A DNA stretch of 64,000 nt from Spirochaetota bacterium. GTDB lineage: Bacteria; Spirochaetota; UBA12135; COTS27; JAFLEE01. The position numbers and the translations under genes were made by a program. The notes beneath the pieces are model-generated. The model saw nothing but the letters and a program-made list of their open reading frames with translations. It ran no database searches and was not told where the DNA came from. Below are positions 7,701-16,063 of the stretch, piece after piece. Every line of letters starts with the position of its first letter. The stretch's first letter is position 1. Location of the stretch: the NCBI GenBank assembly GCA_017302015.1, contig JAFLEE010000016.1:1-64000 (forward strand), read 5' to 3'.

Positions 7701-9566
7701 TCAGCCCTCCGCCGCGCGGTACTCGAGTTTCGAGATCCACCGGTTGCAATTCCCCTTGGCCTCGCCCACGGCGTGGAAGAGGGGCCCGGGATTTTTCCCG
7801 TCGATCGCGAGGGTGACCCGCGTGGGCATCGACGTCTCAACATCCGCCGCGGTCTTGCCGGCGCGGTGGAGGGCGCTCACGTGCCAGGCGCCGTCATGGT
7901 CGATGGCTTGCTTCCCGGCGATCCACACCCGGGTTTGGCCGGAGCTTTGGACGACGAAACGCCGGAGGGAGTTGCGCGTCATGAAATCTTTCATCTCGAA
8001 TTGGAGCACGAGAACGCGGCCCGGGACCGCATGGGGCGCGAGGTCGACGAAATGGGAGGCGCCTTCGAGGATCTTGGCGTTTTTGGGGCGGAGCGGCTCC
8101 GTATTCGGCATGGCGTCCACGGTCCAGGAACGCATGGGGATGGTGAGGAGCAGACCCGCGGTGGCCTTCATGGGCACGCTATCCACGGTGGTTTCGATCT
8201 CGAGGTCCGCCGAATAGGGGCGCCAGGCGCTTTCCTCCGGCGTGGCCGTGAACGCGAGGGCGAAGGAGGCCCCCACGGGGAGCGAGAGAACTTTCGCCGT
8301 CGCGCCGCCCAATTTCCAGCCCAGGGGGGCGCGCAGGCGGACGGAGATCTTGGATTTCTTCGCGCCGGTATTCGTGGCGACGAGGCGGAACTTGCCGGAT
8401 TTCCCCGGGGCCACGCGCACGAATTCGGGGTAGTGGAGGGCGAGGTGGATGGGATAGTCGCTGAGGACGCTCGCCGAATCCGCGACATCCATCGACCGTA
8501 GGAGGGCGCTCGTCTTCTCGGGGTAGCGAACGGCGGGGGCCTTGGCGGCGCCGGGCGCCTTTCCCAACGCCACGCGGGAACCGTAGACCCTCTGGGATTC
8601 CCGGGCGAGGACGGCCGTCTGCGCCGTGAGTTCGGCCAGCGTTTCGGGGGGATTGACCCCCGTGATGTAGCCGCCCAGGGCGATCTTGTCGCCGATGGGC
8701 TTCTTCCATTCATCGGAGATGCCGTCGGGGTCGAGGAGACCGAGGATGGCGCCCAGGGTCGCGCAGGTGCAATCGGCGTCGTAGCCGCAATTCACCGCGG
8801 CGAGGATCGCCCGGCCGAAATCACCGCGGCCGAGGCACCAGCCCAGGACCGTGATGGCCAGGTTGATGGCCACGTCGGTGAAGTTCTGGTGCCCGTGGGC
8901 CGCATCGAGTTTCTCGAAGAGGGCCCGGCGGTCGGGGGTCTTCTCCCAGTTCTCCAGCACGAAGCGAATCGCCTTGGCAACGCGGCAATCCGCCGGGATG
9001 GCTTCGAGGCCGGCGGCGATGAGGCGGTCGCGGTCCTTCTCCACGAAGGCGAGGCTCTCCACCGTCGCCAGGAACTCGGCGGCCCAGACGCCCTCGGTGG
9101 CGTGGTCGCAGCGGGCGTCTTCCCGGGTGAAATAGCGGGCGAGGTCGGGGTCGCCGGGGGCGAGGCAGGCCCAAAGTTCGGTGCGGATGGCCGAGCCCAT
9201 GCCGGCGGTGAACCCGTTGTCGTAGGCGCCGCTTAGGGGCGGGAGGAGGCCCTGGTCGAGGTTGCGCCGGGTGGTGCCGTACTCGTCGGGCCAGGCCTGG
9301 ATATTCTCGCTCCACCCCTTGGCGAAGAGGGTGCCCGTGATGGGGAAGCCCGATTCGCGCAGGCGGGCGAGCCAGACGAGTTGGAGGTCGAGGTCGTCGT
9401 TCTCGAGCATGGCCGTGGGGATGGGGTCGTAGAAGGTGAGTTCTTTCGGCGGGGTGCGGCCTTCCCAGGGGCCGCCGAGGGTGCCTCCGATGGATTTGCC
9501 GAGCCAGCATCCGTAGACTTGGCGGCGGTATTGTTCGAAGGGAAGGACAATCTTGGAATTTTTCAT
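7701..9566 (-). CDS. ADP-ribosylglycohydrolase-family protein with C-terminal extension (621 aa)
   Basis: The first ~330 residues match the ADP-ribosylglycohydrolase/crystallin J1 fold: YGCWLGKSIGGTLG near the start, an acidic metal cluster ENDDLDLQ (D57, D58, D60) and the second metal motif GYDADCTCATLGAILG. Family members remove ADP-ribose or hydrolyse related N-glycosidic bonds; in carbohydrate loci the true substrate is often a sugar conjugate. The remaining ~290 residues are beta-rich and resemble an immunoglobulin-like plus sugar-binding tail. No signal peptide is visible. ATG 9566 has GGAG about 8 nt upstream. It is divergent from an AraC regulator, its probable activator, across 175 nt containing both promoters. 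Confidence 0.82.
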   Translation of the reverse strand: MKNSKIVLPFEQYRRQVYGCWLGKSIGGTLGGPWEGRTPPKELTFYDPIPTAMLENDDLDLQLVWLARLRESGFPITGTLFAKGWSENIQAWPDEYGTTRRNLDQGLLPPLSGAYDNGFTAGMGSAIRTELWACLAPGDPDLARYFTREDARCDHATEGVWAAEFLATVESLAFVEKDRDRLIAAGLEAIPADCRVAKAIRFVLENWEKTPDRRALFEKLDAAHGHQNFTDVAINLAITVLGWCLGRGDFGRAILAAVNCGYDADCTCATLGAILGLLDPDGISDEWKKPIGDKIALGGYITGVNPPETLAELTAQTAVLARESQRVYGSRVALGKAPGAAKAPAVRYPEKTSALLRSMDVADSASVLSDYPIHLALHYPEFVRVAPGKSGKFRLVATNTGAKKSKISVRLRAPLGWKLGGATAKVLSLPVGASFALAFTATPEESAWRPYSADLEIETTVDSVPMKATAGLLLTIPMRSWTVDAMPNTEPLRPKNAKILEGASHFVDLAPHAVPGRVLVLQFEMKDFMTRNSLRRFVVQSSGQTRVWIAGKQAIDHDGAWHVSALHRAGKTAADVETSMPTRVTLAIDGKNPGPLFHAVGEAKGNCNRWISKLEYRAAEG

Positions 9567-9649
9567 GTTCGGTCTCCGTTGCGTGGATTCATCTGGAAGA
9601 AAGGGAGTTCCGCGGTCCTCATGGGCCCGGTCCCCCATCGTCCTCGGGA

Positions 9650-9678
9650 AGCATAGGACGCGGCGCCCGGGACGTAAA
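9650..9678 (-). promoter_or_regulatory. Promoter of the ADP-ribosylglycohydrolase gene
   Basis: TTTACG (9678-9673), 17 nt, TATGCT (9655-9650) on the minus strand. The predicted leader is about 77 nt. Confidence 0.5.
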
Positions 9679-9706
9679 GGCAGGGGATCTTCAAACTTGC
9701 ACGGGA

Positions 9707-9736
9707 TTGTCACCGGGGGAATGGCGGCGCTATAAT
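9707..9736 (+). promoter_or_regulatory. Promoter of the AraC gene at 9742 (leaderless)
   Basis: TTGTCA (9707-9712), 18 nt, consensus TATAAT (9731-9736). The ATG begins 6 nt after the -10 box, at the predicted transcription start, so the message is predicted to be leaderless. Confidence 0.7.
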
Positions 9737-9741
9737 GCCCC

Positions 9742-10617
9742 ATGCTTCCCCACGAGTTCCAGCACGCGCTTCCCGACGCCATCATCCTCGCCGCCGACCG
9801 GTTCCGCTTCTCCCCGGGGGAAGAACGGGGGTCGCCGCGGGTCCAAAGCCGCCGGCTGTTCTGGTGCCGCTCGGGGCGGGGGGCGGTGACGGTGAACGGA
9901 GAGCGGTTTCCCATGGTCGCGGGCGGCTTCGTCCTCATGCCGTGGGGGCACTCGGTGATCTACGAGGCCGACCGCCGGGTTCCCTACGAGATCGGCAGCA
10001 TCCACCTCATCCCCCGGCACCGGCCCTCGGGGGGGCCTGCCTTCTACCAGGTGCCCCACGAGGCCCCCAAGATCCCGATCCCCGGGCATCGCGATGGGGT
10101 GCTCCCCGGCATCGATGCGGGCGGGGGCAGCCGAACGGTCGGGGGAACGTTCGAAGCGGCGCCCGCCCTGGCCCATCTGGCCGAGTTCATCGTCGACTCC
10201 TTCCGCCGCGGCCCCCATGAGACGGAAGCGCGCCTTTTGGCCCCCCTGCTCCTCGCGGAAATCCACCGCGCCCTCGCCGCCGGCCGCAGGGATTATCCCG
10301 CGGTATTGCAATCGGCCATCGCCGCCATGGAGCGGTCGCCGTCGCCCATGGAACTCCCCGAACTCGCGCGGCTCCTCAACCGCAGCCCCTCCAGCGTCAT
10401 CCGGCTCTTCAAGCGCGAGACGGGCTTGCCGCCGAGGCATTTCCTCATGGAGGCCCGTATCCGCCGCGCCCGGGAACTCCTCCTGGGCACGAGCCTCCCG
10501 GTCCAGGAGATCGGGGAGCGGGTGGGGATTCCCCAGGCCCATTATTTTTCGAGGTTATTTAGGAAATTAAGCGGCATGAGCCCGCGGGAATGCCGTCGTC
10601 GGGGGGCGTTCGTGTGA
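9742..10617 (+). CDS. AraC-family transcriptional regulator (291 aa)
   Basis: An N-terminal cupin sensor (residues ~25-110; WCRSGRGAVTVNGERFPMVAGGFVLMPWG) joins a C-terminal double helix-turn-helix (residues ~185-285) ending ERVGIPQAHYFSRLFRKLSGMSPRECR. The start is fixed by the consensus TATAAT box that ends 5 nt before this ATG; there is no ribosome binding site. It is divergent from the ADP-ribosylglycohydrolase-family gene and probably activates it on binding a sugar ligand. The ligand is unknown. Confidence 0.88.
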   Translation: MLPHEFQHALPDAIILAADRFRFSPGEERGSPRVQSRRLFWCRSGRGAVTVNGERFPMVAGGFVLMPWGHSVIYEADRRVPYEIGSIHLIPRHRPSGGPAFYQVPHEAPKIPIPGHRDGVLPGIDAGGGSRTVGGTFEAAPALAHLAEFIVDSFRRGPHETEARLLAPLLLAEIHRALAAGRRDYPAVLQSAIAAMERSPSPMELPELARLLNRSPSSVIRLFKRETGLPPRHFLMEARIRRARELLLGTSLPVQEIGERVGIPQAHYFSRLFRKLSGMSPRECRRRGAFV

Positions 10618-10659
10618 GGGGGGGGGCGCTGTCCGAGGTGCGTTCCCCCCATAACCGGC

Positions 10660-10688
10660 TTTTCCTTTTTAAAGGGAAACCGTATACT
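10660..10688 (+). promoter_or_regulatory. Possible promoter of the DUF2911 gene
   Basis: A good -10 TATACT (10683-10688) lies 17 nt after a weak -35 TTTTCC (10660-10665), with a 17-nt leader that contains AGAGG before the ATG at 10706. Confidence 0.4.
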
Positions 10689-10705
10689 CTTTCCCAGAGG
10701 CCCCC

Positions 10706-11251
10706 ATGAAAAAATTCCCCCTGTTCGTCACCCTCGCGCTTCTTTCGGCGCTCCCGCTCCTCGGCCAGCGCGCCCGCCTGAGCCCCCACGAGACCCTCAG
10801 CCTGAAAATCGACAGCAATCGCGTCACGGTGACCTACGGGCGCCCCTACACGAAAGACCCGAAAACCAATGTCATGCGCAAGATCTGGGGCGGCCTCGTG
10901 CCCTACGATAAGGTGTGGCGCACCGGGGCCGATGAAGCCACCCTCTTCATCACCCAGCAGCCCATCGATTTGGGAGGCGCCACCATCCCGGCCGGCGCCT
11001 ACACGCTCTTTACCTTCCCTTCCGCCGACGGTTCCGCGAAACTCATCGTCAATAAGCAGATCGGCCAATGGGGCGTGGATCCCTACGACGCGAAGCAGGA
11101 ACTCACGCGCATCCCGATGTTGAAGGAAACCCTGGAGAAGCCGGTGGATCAATTCACCATGATGCTAGAAAAGAACCCCGCCGGCGGCGCGTGGCTGCGC
11201 ATGGCTTGGGAAAATACCCGCTATTCCGTGCCCTATACCGTGAAGAAATGA
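10706..11251 (+). CDS. DUF2911-family exported protein (181 aa)
   Basis: A classic signal peptide (MKKF..., hydrophobic stretch, LLGQRA) precedes a ~155-residue domain with the DUF2911 hallmarks: TVTYGRPYTK, the WRTGADEATLF stretch and IPAGAYTLFTFP. DUF2911 proteins are exported, of unknown function, and common in Bacteroidota and Acidobacteriota. AGAGG lies about 8 nt upstream of the ATG. The class D beta-lactamase gene follows 73 nt downstream on the same strand and may be co-transcribed. No catalytic residues can be assigned. Confidence 0.88.
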   Translation: MKKFPLFVTLALLSALPLLGQRARLSPHETLSLKIDSNRVTVTYGRPYTKDPKTNVMRKIWGGLVPYDKVWRTGADEATLFITQQPIDLGGATIPAGAYTLFTFPSADGSAKLIVNKQIGQWGVDPYDAKQELTRIPMLKETLEKPVDQFTMMLEKNPAGGAWLRMAWENTRYSVPYTVKK

Positions 11252-11324
11252 GGTCTTTCGGCCCCGTGCGGCGAGGGAATAGATCCCTTGCCGCCTTTCC
11301 GCTCGAGCGCCGAAGGGAGCGCCC

Positions 11325-12167
11325 TTGAAAAGATCCCCCCGCGTTCCTTCTTTCTCCATCCTCTTGTTGGCCGGCTTCGCGGGCTTCGTGGTACCTCTTA
11401 AGGCGGGGCCCGTGGTGGATACCAATGCCGCGACCCTGGTGAGGGATTTCCGCGGAGGCCGGATCCTCTTCCAGCAGGGAGCGGTGGACGAGCGCCATAG
11501 CCCCTGTTCGAGTTTCAAGATTCCCATCGCCCTCATGGGGTTCGATGCCGGAGTGCTCCGGGGCCCCCACGAACCCCGCATCGATTACCGGCCCGAATTC
11601 CAGGCGGGGCGCGAGGCGGACAAGATCGCGGTGGATCCGAGTACCTGGCTGAGAAACTCGGTGGTGTGGTATTCCCAACAGACCACGTTGAAATTGGGGA
11701 AAGAACGCTTCGAAAAGTACCTGCGGGCATTCCGCTATGGGAATGGCGACGCCACCGGCCACCCCGGAAAGGGCGATGGACTCACCCAGTCCTGGCTCAT
11801 GTCGTCGCTCCAGATTTCGCCGCGGGAGCAGGTGGGCTTCCTTTTTGATTTTCTGGAGCGTCGCCTGCCGGTCTCGCAGAAGGCCGCGGGCCTGGCCCTG
11901 GAGACTATTCCAACCTACCCGGGCGAGGGCGGGTGGGAGGTCCACGGAAAGAGCGGGGCGGGCTATTTGACGGAGCGGGACGGCACCGTTACCTTAGATC
12001 GGCCCTTGGGCTGGTTTGTTGGATGGGCTGAGAAGGGACCGCGGCGCGTGGTGTTCGCCCGCTTCGAAGCCGGCGCCGACAAGGCGGGGCTCATCTACGG
12101 CGGCCGATGCCGCAGCGCCGTTTGTTCGAACCTGGTCGTTTGGGCCGGTGCGCCGTCGGAGCCCTAA
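11325..12167 (+). CDS. Class D (OXA-type) beta-lactamase-like serine hydrolase (280 aa)
   Basis: All class D signatures are visible: S62-S-F-K65 (the S-x-x-K nucleophile and carbamylated lysine), S112-V-V (S-x-V) followed by WYSQ, Y138-G-N, W157 and K209-S-G211 (the KTG/KSG triad). A signal peptide occupies residues ~1-28. Such enzymes hydrolyse beta-lactams in the periplasm; some homologues are penicillin-binding or sensor proteins instead. The start is TTG 11325 with AAGGGAG upstream. After residue ~245 the sequence departs from the usual class D ending: the last ~35 residues contain two cysteines and end VVWAGAPSEP without the expected amphipathic helix, so a C-terminal frameshift or divergence is possible. 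There are no signs of a mobile element nearby. Confidence 0.85.
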   Translation: MKRSPRVPSFSILLLAGFAGFVVPLKAGPVVDTNAATLVRDFRGGRILFQQGAVDERHSPCSSFKIPIALMGFDAGVLRGPHEPRIDYRPEFQAGREADKIAVDPSTWLRNSVVWYSQQTTLKLGKERFEKYLRAFRYGNGDATGHPGKGDGLTQSWLMSSLQISPREQVGFLFDFLERRLPVSQKAAGLALETIPTYPGEGGWEVHGKSGAGYLTERDGTVTLDRPLGWFVGWAEKGPRRVVFARFEAGADKAGLIYGGRCRSAVCSNLVVWAGAPSEP

Positions 12168-12511
12168 AGGTTCCCGGGGCCTACGCCCCCGGTCGATATT
12201 GCAACGGGTGTAAGTTTCAAATCGCCCAGGCGGCGCAGCGGCGCCATCTCGGAGGCGGCATTCATCATTCGACGGACGGGGCCAAATCGTCTCGCTTACC
12301 GCGTCGGAAGACGATAAAACGCTATCCGCCGTTAAGCGATATGCGATGTCCGAAATGTGAGCCTTTAAATCGGTGGCACCCGGCGGGGATCGGGGGCCGG
12401 ACTTTCCAAGAAAATCACTGCGTTGCGCGCGCGTGGCAACGCGCGCGCGGCAAATGCGTGGACATCCCCGGCAAAAATTGCGGAGGGAAAAAAAACCCGA
12501 TACAGTAACGC
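12168..12511. other. Non-coding stretch upstream of the activase gene
   Basis: No convincing reading frame. It contains a perfect 10-bp stem (12425-12434 with 12439-12448) with a GGCA tetraloop, made of alternating GC, 63 nt before the GTG start, then a promoter at 12478-12506. The hairpin might end transcription from the beta-lactamase gene or mark a regulatory site; no U-run follows it directly. Confidence 0.5.
12478..12506 (+). promoter_or_regulatory. Promoter of the giant activase gene (leaderless GTG)
   Basis: TTGCGG (12478-12483), 17 nt, TACAGT (12501-12506). The GTG start begins 6 nt after the -10, and no ribosome binding site is present, so the transcript is predicted to begin at or next to the start codon. 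Confidence 0.55.
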
Positions 12512-15500
12512 GTGATCGAGACAAAAAAAATTCAAGATTCGTCATCGGCGCAACGTTTGGTGCTCGGCGTGGACGTGGGCTCCACCACCTGCAAGGTGGT
12601 GGCGGTCGATGCCGCGACGCGCGAGCCGGTTTTCCGCCGGTATGAACGCCACCACACCAAGCAGGCCGAGAAGGTCCTGGAACTGCTCGAGGCCTGCCGG
12701 GCCGAATGCCCGCAGATCGACGGGGCCGGCACCCGGGTGTTCATCACCGGGTCCGGGGCCACGCCGCTCATCGCGCCCCTGGGGGCCAAGTTCGTGCAGG
12801 AGGTCAACGCCGTCGCGATGGCGGTGGAGCACCTGCACCCGAAGGCGGGCTCGGTGGTGGAATTGGGCGGGCAAGACGCCAAGGTCATTGTCTTCAAGGT
12901 GAACCCCGAGACCGGGGAGAAACTCGCCGTCACCGCGATGAACGAGAAGTGCGCCTCGGGCACCGGGGCCACCATCGACAAGTGCTTCCTGAAGGTCGGC
13001 GCCGGCCCCGCCGAGACGGCGGCGATCCGGTTCGACCACACGAAACTGCACCACGTGGCCGCCAAATGCGGGGTCTTCGCCGAAACCGACATCGTCAACC
13101 TGGTGAAGACCGGCGTGCCGGTGGGCGAGATCCTCAATTCGCTGGCCGATGCCATCGTGAACCAGAACTTGTCGGTGCTCACCAAGGGCAATACCCTCGG
13201 CCACGAGGTGATCCTCCTCGGGGGCCCCAACACCTTTCTGTCCTTCCTCCAAGATTGCTGGCGCCTACGCATCCCCGAGACCTGGAAGGAACGGGGCTAC
13301 GCCTACCCCGAAGACGTCCCCCTCACCGAACTCATCAAAGTGCCCAAGAACGCCGAGTTCTACGCGGCCTTCGGCGCGGTGCTCTACGGCATGCACGAGG
13401 CCGGCGAGGTTGGCCTCTACCGGGGGACGGCGCCGCTGCGGGAGTTCATCTCCGGGGGGCGCAGCGCCCAACTCAAGGAGAAACTCGGGCCGCCCCTGGT
13501 CAAGAACGCCGAGGAACTCGCCGCCTTCAAGGCCGCCTACACCCTCCCCAAATTCCAGGAGGCGTCGTTCCGGCCGGGCCAGGTCGTGCGGGGCTACCTC
13601 GGCCTCGACGGGGGCTCCACCTCCTCGAAGTGCGTGCTCGTCGACGAGGAGAAGAACATCCTCCTGAAAGAGTACGTGCTCTCCAAGGGGAACCCGATCC
13701 AGGACATGAAGGAGATGCTGCATTCGCTCAAGGCCCGGGTGCACGAGCAGGGGGCCTCCCTCGAGATCCTCGGCTTCGGGGCCACGGGCTACGCGGCGCC
13801 GGTGCTCGAGGAGTCGGTGAAGGCCGACGTCAACGTCATCGAGACGGTGGCCCATATGCGCAGTTCGGTGGCCTATTTCGGGGACGTCGATGTCATCTGC
13901 GACATCGGCGGGCAGGACATCAAGGTCCTCTTCATGAAGAACAAGGAGCTGCGCCATTTCCGCCTCTCCAACCAGTGCAGTGCGGGCAACGGCATGATCC
14001 TCCAGGCCATGGCCGACCAGTTCGGCGTGCCGGTGAAGGAGTACGCCGAGAACGCCTTCCGGGCCCCCTTCGCGCCGTCGTTCAATTACGGGTGCGCCGT
14101 GTTCCTCGATTCCGACCGGGTCAATTTCCAGAAGGAGGGCTTCGGGAAGGAGGAGCTCATGGCCGGGCTGGCCATGGTGCTCCCCAAGAACATCTGGCAG
14201 TACGTCGTGCAGATCCCCCGCATGGCCGAATTAGGGCGGCGCTTCGTCCTCCAGGGCGGCACCCAGTACAACCAGGCGGCCCTCAAGGCCCAGGTCGACT
14301 ACATCAAAGAACGGGTGCCCGACGCCGAGGTGCTGCTCCACCCCCACGCCGGCGAGGCCGGCGCCATCGGGGCCGCCTTCGAGACCCTCGAGGTGGTGAA
14401 GCGACGCGGGTATTCCACCTTCATCGGCATCGACCACGCCATCGGCCTCGGGTACACCACGCGCAACGACGAGGGCACCCGCTGCAATTTCTGCCCCAAC
14501 CACTGCTCGCGCACCTTCATCGACATCGCCACGCCCACCGGCGACAAGGCGCGCTACATCTCCGGCTTCTCCTGCGATAAGGGCACGGTCGAGGACAAGG
14601 CCGCCCTCATCGAACTCCAGAAGAAGCTCCAGGCGACGCTCAAGGCCAACCCGAACCTGGTGAAGTACGAGGCCATGCGCTGCTTCCAGCCCTTCTGGCC
14701 GGTGAAGCCCCAGCCCGAGGCCGGCAGCCGCGTGACCGACCACATCCAGAAGCGCAACCTCTTCGGGAAGCCCGTGACGCGGGCCGTGCACCGGGGCTTC
14801 GAGCGCTCCAGCGAAGCCGACGCGGCCCACCGCAAGACCGTGCGCATCGGCATGCCCAAGGCCCTCAACATGTGGGTCACGGGCCCCTTCTTCCGGGCCT
14901 TCTTCGAGTCCTTGGGGCTCCCGAGCCAGAATGTCATCTTCAGCACCGACACCGACGAGAAGATGAGCAAGGAGGGGATGAAGTACGGGGCCATCGACCC
15001 CTGCTTCCCCGCCAAGGTCGCCCAGGCCCACATCCACCAGCTCCTCTTCAAGAAGCACCGCAGCGACGCCCCGCTCCACTACGTCTATTTCCCCGGCATC
15101 ACCCACGTGCCCAGTTACCTGAAGAAGATCATGGGAGAGACCTCGTGCCCCATCGTCCAGGGCACGCCCAACGTGATGCGGACCTCCTTCACCCGGGAGG
15201 TCGACTTCTTCAAGCAGCGCGGCATCGAGTACGTGGACGATTGCCTCACTTTCGTCGAGCCCAATTACCTCGCCAAGCAGCTCTTCGAGGTCTGGGGCCC
15301 GCGCCTGCGCGCCACCCGCGACGAGGTCGAGTTCGCCGTGAAGGAGGGCTTCGCGGCGCTGGAGGCCTACGAGAACGACCTCCAGGAGAAGGGCAAGGCC
15401 ATCCTCGAGGAGGTTCGGGCGAACAACCGCATCGCGATCCTCGTCATCGGGAGGCCCTACCATAGCGACCCGGGCATCAACCACATGATCCCAGAGGAAT

Positions 15501-16063
15501 TCCAGGCCCTGGGCTTCCCGATCCTCTCCATGCGCTCCATCCCGAAAGACCCGAAATGGCTCGCGGAATACTTCCACGACGATCTGGCCCGCCCCGGGGT
15601 CGACTCGCCGCTGGAGATCAACGACGTGTGGCCCGAGAACTTCAGCACCAATAGCGCCCAGAAGGTATGGGCGGCCAAATTCGCCGCCCGCCACCCCAAC
15701 GTGGCCGTGCTCGATTTCTCGTCGTTCAAGTGCGGCCACGATGCGCCGACCTACGGGATCATCGACAGCATCGTCAACGCGGCGGGCACCCCCTTCTCGG
15801 CGCTCCACGACCTCGACCAAACCAAGCCCACCGGCTCCATCAAGATCCGCATCAAGACCTACGTCTACAACCTGCACCGGCGCATGGAGCAGATGGGCGA
15901 CGCCCTCGGCCAGCCCTTCGTCGCCCCCGTGCCGCCCCGGGTGGACGCCTCGGTCATCCAGGCTCTCATCAAGGAGGAAGCCCATGGAAATAACCTCTTC
16001 CCTGCCCACGCCCACCGCCCGGCGGCCCACGCCGCTGAAAAACGTCCAACATTGGCGGGATGA
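12512..16063 (+). CDS. Giant BadF/BadG/BcrA/BcrD-type ATPase with DUF2229 (1183 aa)
   Basis: Two ASKHA-fold activase domains lie in tandem: the first begins GVDVGSTTCK (residues 19-28) and has GGQDAKVI and CASGTGATIDKC; the second, near residue 365, has GLDGGSTSSKC, DIGGQDIKVLF and QCSAGNG. Cysteines at both GTG/GNG motifs (C147, C489), with later partners AAKCG and NYGC, resemble the [4Fe-4S] ligands of activases that drive electrons into 2-hydroxyacyl-CoA dehydratases by ATP hydrolysis. A C-x2-C-x3-C cluster follows (C658, C661, C665). The C-terminal ~450 residues form the DUF2229 / dehydratase-related part beginning IGMPKALNMW. Normal activases are ~260 residues; this is the long fused type. 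The next gene, overlapping by 80 nt, encodes the probable partner. The low-potential reduction it powers is unknown. Confidence 0.85.
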   Translation: MIETKKIQDSSSAQRLVLGVDVGSTTCKVVAVDAATREPVFRRYERHHTKQAEKVLELLEACRAECPQIDGAGTRVFITGSGATPLIAPLGAKFVQEVNAVAMAVEHLHPKAGSVVELGGQDAKVIVFKVNPETGEKLAVTAMNEKCASGTGATIDKCFLKVGAGPAETAAIRFDHTKLHHVAAKCGVFAETDIVNLVKTGVPVGEILNSLADAIVNQNLSVLTKGNTLGHEVILLGGPNTFLSFLQDCWRLRIPETWKERGYAYPEDVPLTELIKVPKNAEFYAAFGAVLYGMHEAGEVGLYRGTAPLREFISGGRSAQLKEKLGPPLVKNAEELAAFKAAYTLPKFQEASFRPGQVVRGYLGLDGGSTSSKCVLVDEEKNILLKEYVLSKGNPIQDMKEMLHSLKARVHEQGASLEILGFGATGYAAPVLEESVKADVNVIETVAHMRSSVAYFGDVDVICDIGGQDIKVLFMKNKELRHFRLSNQCSAGNGMILQAMADQFGVPVKEYAENAFRAPFAPSFNYGCAVFLDSDRVNFQKEGFGKEELMAGLAMVLPKNIWQYVVQIPRMAELGRRFVLQGGTQYNQAALKAQVDYIKERVPDAEVLLHPHAGEAGAIGAAFETLEVVKRRGYSTFIGIDHAIGLGYTTRNDEGTRCNFCPNHCSRTFIDIATPTGDKARYISGFSCDKGTVEDKAALIELQKKLQATLKANPNLVKYEAMRCFQPFWPVKPQPEAGSRVTDHIQKRNLFGKPVTRAVHRGFERSSEADAAHRKTVRIGMPKALNMWVTGPFFRAFFESLGLPSQNVIFSTDTDEKMSKEGMKYGAIDPCFPAKVAQAHIHQLLFKKHRSDAPLHYVYFPGITHVPSYLKKIMGETSCPIVQGTPNVMRTSFTREVDFFKQRGIEYVDDCLTFVEPNYLAKQLFEVWGPRLRATRDEVEFAVKEGFAALEAYENDLQEKGKAILEEVRANNRIAILVIGRPYHSDPGINHMIPEEFQALGFPILSMRSIPKDPKWLAEYFHDDLARPGVDSPLEINDVWPENFSTNSAQKVWAAKFAARHPNVAVLDFSSFKCGHDAPTYGIIDSIVNAAGTPFSALHDLDQTKPTGSIKIRIKTYVYNLHRRMEQMGDALGQPFVAPVPPRVDASVIQALIKEEAHGNNLFPAHAHRPAAHAAEKRPTLAG

